Positions 47,060 to 58,680 of a stretch of DNA of 64,000 nucleotides are shown here, in pieces. Source of the stretch: Vanessa cardui (Eukaryota; Arthropoda; Insecta; Lepidoptera; Nymphalidae). Location of the stretch: contig NC_061126.1 of assembly GCF_905220365.1 (NCBI RefSeq), forward strand, positions 682,001-746,000. Direction: 5' to 3'. Below the pieces are notes generated by a model, which searched no databases, was not told where the DNA came from, and worked only from the letters and a program-made list of their open reading frames with translations. A program made the translations under genes and the position numbers. The first letter of the stretch is position 1. Each line of letters begins with the position of its first letter.

Positions 47060-47175
47060 GTAATAAATATTAACCTATCCTTAAATCACCAAGATAAGAT
47101 TTCATGTCCCTTACACCTGCATCTACATTGCAACACTCAACTTTCAAACGGGAAGCATACTATTTAGTAACCTGA
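47060..47175 (-). mobile_element. N1 fragment
   Basis: 'aatattaacctatccttaaa' and 'atttcatgtcccttacacct' follow N1 in reverse; directly beside the family C SINE that ends at 47054. Confidence 0.5.
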
Positions 47176-47329
47176 TGTTTATATATTTACACACTTTAGC
47201 AAAACGAATACTTAACTGGATATTAATTTATTATTTAAGACATAATATTAAAGTGCTTATTTTATATAAGATTTTAAATTGACATGGTTATTTTTACTAT
47301 TAAAGTTATTAATTTCGGGATATTTACCA

Positions 47330-47395
47330 TGTTTTTTATTTTTGTTCGATGGAGCACGATATTTCGACATTATCTAATGTCTTGTTCACGGGACT
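47330..47395 (-). repeat. Unclassified repeat, partner of 42165-42240
   Basis: 'tttgttcgatggagcacgat' and 'aatgtcttgttcacgggact' are the reverse of the segment at 42165. Confidence 0.55.
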
Positions 47396-48018
47396 TGTGT
47401 GTTTATTTTAGTTTAATATTTCCAAAATAATAATAATTATAAAACAACAGTATACGACTAAACCACTTATCTACTCACATTATGGTTCCAAACTTCCCAG
47501 AGTTCCATTATAAGTATGAATATCATAGATTATTTAAACTGTCGATCAATGGTATCGCATTATTTCAAAGTCATATGTTGTTTATTTGTCTTTTGTCCTT
47601 TGTGGTTGGAATGGAATTTAGTATAACCTTTTAAGCAAGTAATATTGAAGTAAATTAAATAAAGAAGCATGCCTTGCTAGAAGCGCTCGTTTATCATGGG
47701 AACACATTTAATTTCCAAGGGTTTTCCACCTACTCATCACCGTGTCGTTTATCACAGAGCGCTTCAGAGCCATTGTCTTGAGAATCTCTGTGACCTACTT
47801 CCTTATACTTGTATTTTGTAGTTTTTTTTGTGCAATATCAATCTTCGCAAGGTGAAATGAACTTTGCACCATCGATTTTAAGTCGGTTTTAGTGTAAACC
47901 TCGATGTGGTACTTAAACATTAACTAATTTAAACTTAATGTTCGTACAGCTAAAGATTTCATAGACGATATAAAATTTATCAAAGATGAGTTTTATCAAA
48001 GATATGTAATAGTTTTTA

Positions 48019-48325
48019 GAGTCGAGATGGCCCAGTAATTAGAACGCGTGCATCTTAACCGATGATTGCGGGTTCAAACCCAGGCAAGCACCGCTGATTC
48101 ATGTGCTTAGTTTGTCTTTATAATTCATCTCGTGCTCAGCGGTGAAGGAAAACATCGTGAGGAAACCTGCATGAGACAAATTTCATAGCAATTTTGCCAC
48201 ATGTGTATTCCACCAACCCGCATTGGAACAGCGTGGTGGAATCTGTTGCAAACCTTCTCCTCAAAGGGAGAGGAGGCCTTTAGCCCAGCAGTGGGAATTT
48301 ACAGGCCGTTGTTGTTTTGTTTGTT
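48019..48325 (+). mobile_element. Metulj-type SINE
   Basis: Well preserved plus-strand copy from 'gagtcgagatggcccagta' to 'tttacaggccgttgttgttt', with a GTT-rich tail (complement of the CAA tail at 19287). Confidence 0.88.
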
Positions 48326-49320
48326 GTTTATGTAATAGTTTTAATCGTCGGTAACCATTAAGCAATCATAATTGAAATTTTAAATTATAATACTATTTAG
48401 AAGTATTGTTTAAAAAAGAAGGATATATTTTGATCTCGTTTAATTTAAACACCACCGATAAAAGTCGGATATTTATAAGAGCAATGACTGCTTCGGCAAG
48501 CGAAGTTTTCGTCATTTTTTTTCGCTTTCCATTAAGCGAGACTTCAATCGAGTTAAAAAATATCGAAGACTTTTGCTATAAAATTGTAAAAATGTTTAAT
48601 ACATATATATTTTAAATTTATTATTATTACTCATTTCCTGATAATTGTGTAAGCGTTTTACACAATTATATTATATTATTTATATTTACATTAAATTATT
48701 TTTAGATTATACTTTTTTTGAATATAATTTTTATTTTTTCAGTGGGATGCTACTGCTGCAACTTACTGCATTGTATTGCTTATTATTTTTATACCGAATA
48801 GAAAAAAAGTCCATTTAGGACGCTGCCCATTCAAAGTATGCATAATACTATTCATTTCTTTTACCTTTCAATTACATTAATTTTAATCGTTTGTCAAGAA
48901 CTTAACACTATTGCATTTTTTAATAAGTTGTAAATTTGAAATTCAAATTATCATCTAAAAAAAATAATATATTAATAAACTTTATATATTCAACTATTTT
49001 AAAAATATATAATCCGTCTTTTATCGAACAAAATGCTTTTGACTCAACGAGACCATCGACAAGTGTGCTAGTCTGATTACAGGGGTTATTCGACAAACTT
49101 TGAGCGCCTGTGAGCAGGAAAATGAACTAGAAACTTTTTAGTGAACAAACACAAGCATAAGAAGCAATGGAGGAGACTTCATACACCATCACATGATTTT
49201 TCTACTAAAGTGGTTTTAGTTTGAAAAACAACTAAATAAGGTGTATGTTTTATTTTGATGATCGCGAATTACACCCAACAGCATTTTATATATAAATTAG
49301 TACCCGTCAAAACGTCTCGG

Positions 49321-49520
49321 AGAGCCGGGATGGCCCAGTTGTTAAAACGCGTGCATCACAAACGATGATTGAAAGTTCAAATCCAGGCTACCACTAAATA
49401 TTTATGTCCTTAATTTGTGTTTATAATTCATTTCGTACTTGTCCAACTCGCATTGGAACATATTGGGAGAGGAGGCCTTAGCCCAGCTGTGGAAAATTTA
49501 CAGGCTGTTGCTTTTGTTGT
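49321..49520 (+). mobile_element. Metulj-type SINE with internal deletion
   Basis: The head 'gagccgggatggcccagtt' and tail 'acaggctgttgctttt' are kept. About 100 bp between 'catttcgtact' and 'cgcattggaac' is lost. Confidence 0.8.
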
Positions 49521-51340
49521 TTTTGAAACGTCTTAAAAAATTGTGACGCTGTTGTTAAGCCGGCTCACTCATACCAAAAACAAGTAAACACATGGGTGAA
49601 GATAATATTTCTAATCAGTATAATATTTCTTGACCACATATGAAATATATTTTCAGTAATAGCCTATTTCTGTTTGTTTCCACGCGGAGACCGTTTATCA
49701 TTATAATAATCAACTTCGTCTTTGTCGTCTTCGAAATGACGGAAAGTATTTCAAACGGCAGATATTTTGCCAAAAATAGAATTTTACCCCGCAAACCTTT
49801 TGAAAATTCTTGCTGTTAATCTCGGCGTACAAGCATGGGATGTTTAAGTTAAAATTGCGCTTCGCTCCGAGCTCATTTTACATCGCTTGCTATCAGCGTC
49901 TTCAAAGGACGTGTAACAAATGAGATTTAACACATTATGTATTATGTTATGATTTTAATATGTTAAACATACGAACAACTTTATTATATAGCACACGTTT
50001 TTTTAACACCTGATGGAAAATTACAACCCATAGACACTGCATAATTTGTGACCTAAGTGATTAGTGGAAACACATTTTTTTATTTCCTGCATATTATTTA
50101 TAATCTATATATATAGTATATGTTGATGTTGCTTTCTATGTATTTCAACTTTCTTTAAGCAATCCAACTGATTTCGATCCGGTTTTTGCGAATATAAAGT
50201 GCGTTAAACAAGAATGATTTGAGTATGAAATTTTTGTTAGGATTCATTGCCGTAGAAAATTAGTATTTACCTATTGGTTATAAGTAAAAAAAATATTCGA
50301 TTTGTCAATGATTAATTTTCTTATTATTGTTAGTACCATCAGAAATTTGCCTTAGCAAGGCCTTAATTATATACAAATTTAAATCAAATATGATTACCAT
50401 ACGAATCATGAACGGTGGTAAGATTTCACCTTCGGATGAAATGTCAGATGAAAACTCAGTTGAAACGTCAAGACCATGTATTATACTATTAATAAACAAA
50501 ATACAAATACAATAGAGTACAACATTAAAACAAACAAACAAAATATCCATCTGTTCGTATCAATACATAATATTATTACCGTAACAAATGTCAGAGGAAA
50601 TAAAGTAATATAAGGAACAAACGAGACAGAACATCATTATTGGTAGCAAAATAAACCGCGACATACTGGCACGGAGGAGAAATAACAAATCGGTTTCGAA
50701 CCATTTTCATACCGACGCCCTCGTATTATCTGTAACCTATAAAAAGATATCTAAATTTACATATCACACGTCCCATTTCCCTTTCTCGCGCAAAAAATCT
50801 TTAACATGCATGCCCGAGTTAATTCTACATCTGTAAAACGAAAATTCAACTTTATAATGAATGCGGTAAAGTCTATTATTGTTCGATCTCGTGTTTTAGA
50901 AGTGAAATGGTTGTCTGTTCGCCGAATGTAGCCTTTCTCTTATATTAAACATCATATCGAGAGTCGGGATGTTACAAAAGCGAATCCGATAGTTGTAATC
51001 CGCAAAAACCCTGACATATTGAAAATGCGGTATCGTATTATGTTTGGATCTATAGAAATGTTTTGTTGAATAATATTTTATATCCAATTGTAATTTCCCA
51101 ATCTAGAGAAGAATAGCTCTCGGGATCTTACAAACACAATTGGAAATTACTATTATTGTATCAATTAGCATTCAGTTGATATTATAAAATGACTTAATGA
51201 AGTTCAAAATATATTTTTTATCATTTCTGCTTTTGAATTCGTATATATGTTTATTCCCTCATACATTATACCATTTGTTTTTTGAGTTATCCTGCAAAGT
51301 AATAAGTAACGCTTCATTGTTGGTTCTCAGTTTGTTATTC
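49521..51340. other. AT-rich DNA, little recognised
   Basis: 50005-50060 faintly resembles N1. The frames at 50305-50550 and 50896-51087 lack family signatures. Confidence 0.4.
50305..50550 (-). other. 81-codon frame with hydrophobic start, unknown
   Basis: Begins MDILFVCFNVVLYCICILF, which would serve as a signal peptide or membrane helix, then a more polar stretch SSDISSEGEILPPF. No family recognised, no neighbouring exon seen. An opposing frame covers the same bases. Likely chance, but the only non-repeat frame with a plausible signal sequence. Confidence 0.15.
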
Positions 51341-51356
51341 TTGGGCTAAATAGTAA

Positions 51357-51643
51357 CAGCCTGTACATTTCCCACTGCTGAGATAAGGCCTCCTCTTCCA
51401 TTAAGGAGAGGGCTTGGAACATATTCTACCACACTGTTCCAATGCGGGTTGGTGGAATACCGATGGCAGAATTTTGATGAAATTAGACATATGCAGGTTT
51501 CCTCACAATGTTTTTCTTCACCGCCGAGCACGAGATGAATTATAAACACAATTTAAGTTATATATAGTGTTGCTTCCCTGGGTTTGAACCCGCAATCATA
51601 GGTTAAGATGCACGCGTTCTAACCACTGGGCCATCTCAGCTCT
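51357..51643 (-). mobile_element. Metulj-type SINE with target duplication
   Basis: Complete copy. The flanks repeat: TTGGGCTAAATAGTAA ends at 51356 and TTGGACTAAATAGTAA lies at 51644-51659. One mismatch in 16 suggests a moderately recent retroposition. Confidence 0.87.
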
Positions 51644-51974
51644 TTGGACTAAATAGTAAGACTAAATAGACTTGGACTAAATAATAAGTGGGTTTCTAGT
51701 GACATTTACATAACAAATAATAGTTGGATATTTAATAAAATCGACAATCAGATCAAGGGACAGCAACTCGAGGCATTTTAGGCTAAGCTGGAGTGAGGGG
51801 GGCGCTGTTAATTCCTTTTATCCCAATCATAACCTTTAACTTACGACTAGTTTGCTAGAGACAATATTATTTCTTTTATAACACCATTCATCTCGAACAT
51901 TTCCAAAATAATCTAATAGCTTCCATAAATAATTGTTTCTGTATTCCCATTGGTTCAAACTCAAACTACTCAAC

Positions 51975-52500
51975 TTGCTTTATTCAATATAGAAGTATTA
52001 CACTTTCTTATTGATGGTCAATTGAAACAGTACCACCGGTTCGGAAAAGAAAATACCCTGACCTGAGAAGAACCGGCGAAAGAAACTCAGCGGGTTTTTT
52101 TTGTCTCATGCATTATATAAACAATTTAAATGAAATTACAAAAGACAGGAGGCGATCGTTTCATTCCCAAGGTGTGCTATAAATCATAAACTCATTAATT
52201 GTATAATAGCCCTTTTCTGCAGCACAAATATAGTATGGATAGCGGCTGCGTTGCCCCAAAGCACAATACCGTATGACATTATACTGTGAATGTAACTGAA
52301 ATATACTAAGCGAGCCGTATCGATATCGATAAATGATCCTTGAATCCTTATCACTATTGAACCTTGATTTAAATTTCTTCTCCATCATCGACCAATGAGG
52401 TGTGAGTATTTCGTTCCTTCGGAGTTCGACTCGTGGAATGAACACTAACTTGTTTTCAAACAAAGTCCGGTTACTGTAACTAAATCTAAACTTGGTAAAA
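51975..52500 (-). mobile_element. CR1/Zenon-like LINE 3' fragment
   Basis: On the minus strand, about 52345-52184 encodes FSYIHSIMSYGIVLWGN and VLQKRAI, the C-terminal block of CR1-group reverse transcriptases, ending at TGA (52184-52186). A 3' segment follows that includes 'aacccgctgagtttctttcg' and ends near 51978. Upstream coding is missing (5' truncation). Confidence 0.8.
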
Positions 52501-53255
52501 CATCTCCGTACGCTTGGGAACGGGTATGTTATCTTCTATACAGGATAAGGTAAAGGTTTTAAAACTTAATATTAATCAGCTTATTTCATGCTGTACGAAG
52601 ACCTTATAGCCTTTTATTAATTCCCACCATAATAGTTATTATTACCTTATGAAGTGGCCAGATCATTGCTTCAATTAAGTTCACTTTTAATTGATCAGCT
52701 TATAAATATTTATTTGATTATACATTGAGAAGAAAAATCGCTTTTGAGGGCTTTGAAATAACATTTTGAAACTCACGTTAATTATAATAATTATTTAAGA
52801 AGTGTAATTTTCTAGATGTTCTATTAATATTAGGCAAGAAAATCTGCCCTAATATTGATAATTCATATTATTATGACAGTTTTTTCTTCCTAATTGTTTC
52901 TTTTGATATTAGTCCTACATTAAATACAACTTTTTATTAATTTGCATTTTGACTAACGAATACAAATAGGTGCTACACCTATCGCCTATTCCACCGCTGA
53001 AAGACCTCAATACTTTCGTATACAGGTTGTAAGTGTTACCATAAAATACTACACATTTTATAGATCGAGTTATTTTGACAAATATTTTGGAAATAAATAA
53101 ATAGTTTACATTGAAGTTACGGAAATAAATGATTATATGAAATGAATATTAATAGATCGAATTATTTGAATGTATATGAATATGACTGAACATGTATTTC
53201 GGAATGATTATCGTTACGTAATGTTATATTCATTTATTTGTATTTAACAAAAACT

Positions 53256-53475
53256 GTCGGATTCAAATCGAAGGGAATGTACGTAAATGATAGTATTTAA
53301 TTTGACTTTGTAATTCATCTCGGGCTCAGTGATAAAGGAAAACATCATAAGGAAAACATGTATGTTGAGTTTGATTCTGCTATTTGTATATACACGAAAC
53401 CGTATTAGAGCAGCGTGGTGGTATAGGCAACCAGTGTGACATAGCAACCTGTGGGACATTTATAGACTGTTACAA
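53256..53475 (+). mobile_element. Old Metulj-type SINE, 5' truncated
   Basis: 'cgggctcagtgataaaggaa', 'gagcagcgtggtgg' and 'gggacatttatagactgtta' preserve the order of the SINE body with many changes. Confidence 0.6.
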
Positions 53476-54915
53476 CGCTTTATTTTTAATCAATTACTTG
53501 ATAGATTTATTCATACTTGGTAATTAACAAGATCTCATAAAACATATTATGTATTTATACATAGTCTTTCAGTTTGATTCAATCAAATCAAATCAAATGT
53601 TGGATTACCTCTTTCCCTAATAAAATCGGTCATTATCCTTGACAGGGACACCTGAGTTGCGTAACTGCCACATTTTATAATATTTTTCCGGTTTTTTGAG
53701 TGAGTTAGTCAGATATATTACAGTTTGTATGATATAATCATAAAATTAATAAAACTAAAGAAGAACTAAAAAGTAATTAATAAACCGATAAATGTTTTAG
53801 TCGAGAGAAACCACATATTGTATGTATGGAGTTACTCAGGACCCAATTGTGTTGAAAATGTTAATTAAAAAACTGGCATAATTAGTTCGTGTATAAAACT
53901 TCAAGCCACAAATGAATATGTTTCGTTGAACTTCGTAATGTTTACGACATTTTCATTTTGTCTTTATTGTATGACTTTAACGACGATTCAATATATGGAA
54001 ATCTATAGTTTTCTTTGAAATATTAGATGTATTTGTTAAGCTGCGTAGCTTGCTGAATAACCTTCATATTTGGACAACAATCAAGCAAGACTAACTTTCT
54101 TGCAAAATTTCATCCTTATTTTTTTATCTGAAGTTGCGCCCTGTTTAGTGATAGATTTTCAGAAAAATCTTTAACTTATTAACAATAACCTTAGCCGTGC
54201 TTTTAATATTTATAACATCAGAAATAAATAAATCCCATCCACACTTTCATCCCTTTAGAAGATAAATATTAAATAAATCATAGTACTTGATTATATTCCT
54301 TAAGTATTATCACGATGACCATAAGGCCTATCAGTTGACATTGTAGTCTCATGAGTCCGTAATTTTAAAATTTCATAATAAGATGTTAATTAGGTGACTT
54401 TAAATAACTGATTATAGGTGTGGGCTAAATCTTGCTAATTAATTTTAAGCCCTTTCCAGCCAACCAATTGGTCAGAAAATTTGCAAAGATACCTATATAC
54501 TCGTAGTATATTTATAACTCTGTATAATATCTATTTATAATTATTTATATAGTAGGTACATAAGCAATGTCAAAATAATATTGCAAAATATAATCTATTT
54601 TATTTTCATTTCAGACTAGCTGTGCCCACAACTTCGTGTGTGTTTGAATTTAAGAATAATTATTTATCCTTCCAACTCTATCCGTACCGAAGCACAATAT
54701 ACTATGTATTGCGTTTTATTGACGAGTAAAATCTGTACGATTAACGCTAAAGTTGTTAGTGAGTTTTAAATAAGATTTCCTTATCAATAAGATAAGTAAA
54801 TATAATTCCAACATACTCGACAAAACACAAAAAATCCCCCGGCACGTATATATAAGAGTGCCTGTTTCTTCTTTTTGTAATATTATTATTATTTCCTTTT
54901 GTTATTTATTAATAA
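53476..54915. other. AT-rich DNA, nothing recognised
   Basis: A short (CAAAT)n run lies at 53578-53597. No transposon or exon was identified. Confidence 0.45.
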
Positions 54916-55045
54916 CTAGCAACCCGCCCGCCCAGCTTTGCACAGGTGCAATGCTGATATTAAATATACTACAGAATTTGTTTATTTACTTAATTATAGT
55001 TTTTTTACTATATTGTCCATATATTATTCTATATATAAATAAACA
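54916..55045 (-). mobile_element. Helitron 3' end fragment
   Basis: CTAG is at 54916-54919, followed by 'caacccgcccgcccagc' and the 'gcaatgctgatattaaatatactacag' segment (54948-54974) also seen at 29458-29484. The rest of the element is missing. A reverse-oriented scrap of the same family lies near 55290-55330. Confidence 0.55.
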
Positions 55046-55567
55046 TAGTGTAACTGTGTGGGTTGATGCATACGAACGATATTTATTAAACAAAATAGAA
55101 TCAGTATTACTGTCAGTACATTGGTATTACCGTCTCCTGATTTATAAATTAAATTTATACGATCATGAAGTTCCATTGAAAAACGAAACGCGTGTTGTGA
55201 ATTCGGAAATTATAAATAAATAAAATGAAATACATTCTGTATTCTAAATATGTTAATTTTAAATATCATATAATCTAAATATGTTAATCTTCAAAACTGC
55301 GCAACGGATTTTGATGTGTTTCAAAGAAAGAAAGACGCAGGGCGTTTTGATAACGATTTTAGTATATTGTAAGGAGTTTCCATATATTATTATCAGCTAC
55401 TCTGAGATCGGCTATAATACTTATGCGGGTACTTCGAAGTAACAGAGATTGGTACGTCAGCGCTCGTAGTGTATGGACAATGATAATCAGTTATGGTCGT
55501 TGTTAAGGTCACGTAAGCCATTTGATTTGTAATATTTGTCTTTGTACTTACGATCTACCTACCTACA

Positions 55568-55760
55568 TCTAGATACTAATGCGAATGTTTGTAAGGATGG
55601 ATGTATGTATGTAACTCTTTCACGAAATAATAACTAAACGGATTTGGATAAAATTTTACATTAATACAGGTTATACGTCATAATAACACATTTTGTGCAA
55701 TTCGGTCATAATATAACGATACAAATCAAATACTCGGATGAAGCCAGGGCAGGCCGCTAG
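55568..55760 (+). mobile_element. Short non-autonomous Helitron, 193 bp
   Basis: It starts A^TCTAGATACTAATGCG and ends in ...GCAGGCCGCTAG^T, with the Helitron 5' TC and 3' CTAG signals. The length equals the copy at 5080-5272, in the opposite orientation. Confidence 0.75.
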
Positions 55761-56386
55761 TTTTTTATAAAATGGAAAAGTGTGGTCTCCTTGTTCTAAA
55801 ACGAAGTAATGCTTTTAATACTTTACGTATTAAAAGTTTACTTTAATCGTGTGCGTAGGATGCTATAAAAGTGAATTTAAAATCAAAAGCAAATACAAAT
55901 TCTAATTAGTTAGAAACGAGCGTCTTATTGTTAATTCACCAATAACTAATAGTTCAAGTGACAGTAGTTTTGACCGTTTAGTTTTAGATATCTAATAAAA
56001 AAGAATCACTGTATTAATTTTATTATAAATCCAGTAAAAACTCGGATTTTTAATAATTGATTATCATACTACTTCCTTTGCAGCCACACCTCTTTACAAG
56101 ATTCCATTTAAATTCACCTGTTAGAGAAAGTTAAGAGGGAGCCTGAATTTTTATAAACTTATTTTTTATTTATTCGTACCACATCAATTTTTCCCCGATA
56201 TATCTAATCCTGAATCATGCTTTCAATGTTTCTTTTAGCGAATGTTGTTTTTATTGGTTCTATTATACCTGAAAAATGAAGTTTACAAAATCTTTTGACA
56301 GATTTATGGTTTGTATAATATAGTTTGATGATATATCATCATAATGACAGAATACTTTTAAAATACTTGTCCATGAGTATTCTATA

Positions 56387-56575
56387 CTAGTAGTCGGCTC
56401 GATAACGTTTCAGGGTGTTGGTTGTAAGGCAAAAAACGTAATCTATGTCCTTCCTCGAAGCTCAAGTTTGCAGGATACCAAATTTCATGAACGAATTTCA
56501 TGAAATTTGGCATCATTTGTTTAATTATTCGTTTGGTTGTGAAAAAGGGACAGAATTTTGATTATTCTATATATA
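56387..56575 (-). mobile_element. Short non-autonomous Helitron, 5' end altered
   Basis: The element reads in reverse from CTAG (56387-56390), flanked by the expected T. Its body matches the other short Helitrons here in order, with segments like 'aggcaaaaaacgtaatctatgtcc' in plus orientation at 56430-56453. The expected 5' TC end is replaced by the palindrome at 56539-56614. Confidence 0.6.
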
Positions 56576-56614
56576 TATATATATAGAATAATCAACATTC
56601 TGTCCCTTTTTCAC
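56539..56614. repeat. 76-bp palindrome (twin 1)
   Basis: The two 38-bp arms start GTGAAAAAGGGACAGAAT and meet in an (AT)n centre at about 56576. I see one mismatch between arms. The left arm overlaps the end of the Helitron fragment beginning at 56387, so the palindrome may have formed from a Helitron 5' end. It lies in the predicted first intron of the TMTC gene. Confidence 0.9.
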
Positions 56615-56670
56615 ATTGTTATATACATATACATACATATATATATATGTATGTATATGTATATAACAAT
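56615..56670. repeat. 56-bp perfect palindrome (twin 2)
   Basis: This begins at the base after the first palindrome. The arms start ATTGTTATATACATATAC, and the sequence pairs through a TATA-rich centre at about 56642. It ends 28 bp from the TMTC splice donor. In RNA it would form a hairpin next to the 5' splice site. Confidence 0.9.
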
Positions 56671-56699
56671 ATATATAGAATCATATAAAATGTACTCAC

Positions 56700-56989
56700 C
56701 TAAACGTCAGCGTAGTGAGCGGTCGATACGATTTGTGACTGCCAGGATCAGACATCGGCGTGCCCCAGAAATCATTTTCAAATATCCTCAGCACCGGATT
56801 CGCACCCGTCACGTCACCGTTCGTCACGATGGCGGGTATGTCATCGTGAACGAATTCACCGTTCAAACTATTCGAATACGTCAAAGCACCAACCGAAGCT
56901 ACAAGAGCGTACACCGCCCACTCGTTTTCACACAAACTGCGCCACGATTTGGAATTCGATTCCCGGACTGGTAACGGTCGACGTCGCAT
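56700..56989 (-). CDS. TMTC: First coding exon of a TMTC-family protein O-mannosyltransferase
   Basis: The exon encodes 96 codons plus two bases of the next. Residues 24-43 form a hydrophobic segment, read as the first membrane helix. It is followed by the luminal motif FVHDD (residues 46-50), then NDFWGTPM (72-79) and SHKSYRPL (84-91), which mark the TMTC family. TMTC proteins are ER multi-pass membrane enzymes with C-terminal TPR repeats that O-mannosylate cadherins and related proteins. The Asp pair in the first luminal loop is the usual GT-C catalytic site. The start is supported by an in-frame TAA at 56999-57001, four codons upstream. The exon ends AG|GTGAGT, a consensus donor with intron from 56699, phase 2. 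Later helices, the DUF1736 region and the TPRs are not in this exon and were not found in the window. The paralogue is unresolved; FVHDDIPAI suggests TMTC1/2-like. A plus-strand open frame over the same bases is taken as a shadow. Confidence 0.9.
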
Positions 56990-57330
56990 TGTGATATTTT
57001 ATGACATTTTTTGACCGTCACGAGAAATCGATGGGAAATGATTAACAAAAAAGCAATTTACAAGTTGACTTAACATAGCAACTTTGTCAATGGCACTTGG
57101 ATGTATGTATGTAGATAATGTTTGCGGGTACGTTTATCAAGTATGATGGATCACCGGCACATAAATCAACATTGGGTCAGTCCAGGACCGCTTATGTCAT
57201 ATTCATGAGTAGCCCGGTGCTAAACGATGCTCCCGACGAAGACGGTCGACCCTTCTCTGTATTTCGGTTTTTTATTATAACTTCACTTCGCCGAAGTAAT
57301 TTTATTTTTATTAAAGTTCACGTTCTGAAT
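56990..57330 (-). other. Candidate TMTC 5' UTR with possible splice acceptor
   Basis: This stretch upstream of the TMTC ATG carries no recognised transposon and is less AT-rich than its surroundings, especially 57180-57260. On the minus strand a pyrimidine-rich tract ends in TTGTTTCAG with the AG at 57332-57331. That would make 57330 the first base of an exon whose coding part begins at 56989. An unspliced leader or a promoter is equally possible. Only the position and motif are seen; use as a UTR is inferred. Confidence 0.3.
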
Positions 57331-58458
57331 CTGAAACAAGAAGAATCATGTTTTAGTTAACTTTCATGATAAAGTTGGAAGTTTTGAGCTTTTTGTTTAC
57401 GATTATACGGCTGCGGTGGCCGAGTGAGCCGGTGTAATTACAGTGCAAGGGATGTACCTTAAGATTCATAATGACGGCTCGACCATGGTACTATTTTTGT
57501 AGAGTCCGTCCGTTGTCTAATATATATATCACTCTAAAATAAATAGAAAAAAATCTCAAAATTTATAAGTTTGAAAGATTTTCAAAAATATATTTTAAGT
57601 AAATTTGTTATTATATATTTTTTAATAAAAAAAAATATTTATTGCATAGTTTGTGTGGTAACATCTTTATTCATATTAATGAGGGTTTATTTATTTTACA
57701 AAAACAGTTGCATTGAACCTGACATATTTGATTGATCCAGCAATAAAAACTACAAACAACTAAATAAATAATACATAAAAAATACTAGACGTATTAAATA
57801 TAACATCAAAAGAAAAACATATTGATAAAAAATGTAACTTCATGTTAGGAATCTACCTAACGTAAATTGATAGTGTGAATCTGCCTTAACCTAAGCTCGT
57901 GAAACTACAGCATTTGAAATGCTAATGTTATGTTACCCAATTCACTTCTGCATTATGAATTAAGACGACGTAATTTCATTACATCAGTATGTGCTGAATG
58001 AATTCGTAGCGGAATCGCGTCGTAACATTTATATAATGTTAATAAAATGATAATTATATTATGTTATTAAATATATTAATTAATTTATAATTATATAATA
58101 AATGAGCCGTGAATGTATCTTGCACTGAGGAATGACGTAACATTCTTATGCAGGTAATCCGTTACATACAGACAAATAAACTTTTCATCTCAAGGCGGCA
58201 ATATCTATAGTTGGTGTTACCGCATAAGTACCTACCATCTATTTTGATTTATAAAAATGTACATTCTGAGCCAGTAGTATGTTTCAATTTAATTTATCTT
58301 GTAAAATATAAATTCAAGCACTATGAGCTTATAGGAAATGACTTGAATAAAATATACATTTGATTTTGATTTGAGTTCTCAAAGCAAGTGGGCCATTTCT
58401 ATATAATATTAGTGAAATTCGAATCGCAATAATAATATTAAAAAAATGTACTAAATAC
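57331..58458. other. Upstream flank of the TMTC exon
   Basis: AT-rich. 57407-57450 ('ggtggccgagtgagccggtg') looks like a scrap of a SINE. No clear promoter or further exon seen. Confidence 0.35.
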
Positions 58459-58680
58459 TGAACAAAATCACATACATTACTCTGATCCCAATGTAAGTAA
58501 CTAAAACACTTGTGTTATGGAAAACCAGAAGTAACGACGGCACCACAAACACTCAGACCCCAGACAATATAAAAACTAATGAACTTTTTCTACATCGATT
58601 CGGCCGCGAATCGAACGCGGAACCTCGGAGTGGCGTAGCGATGAAAACCTGTATACACACTACTCGACCTTGGAGGTCAT
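58459..58680 (-). mobile_element. SINE family C
   Basis: Nearly complete; head 'actcgaccttggaggtcat' and B-box 'ccgcgaatcgaacgcgg'. Confidence 0.75.

Noticed and set aside
54858..55223. 121-codon plus frame
   Set aside because: Low-complexity hydrophobic text over a Helitron fragment; no family motif.
56558..56974. 138-codon plus-strand open frame
   Set aside because: Its first third is the AT palindromes and the rest is antisense to the TMTC exon, whose protein has clear family motifs.
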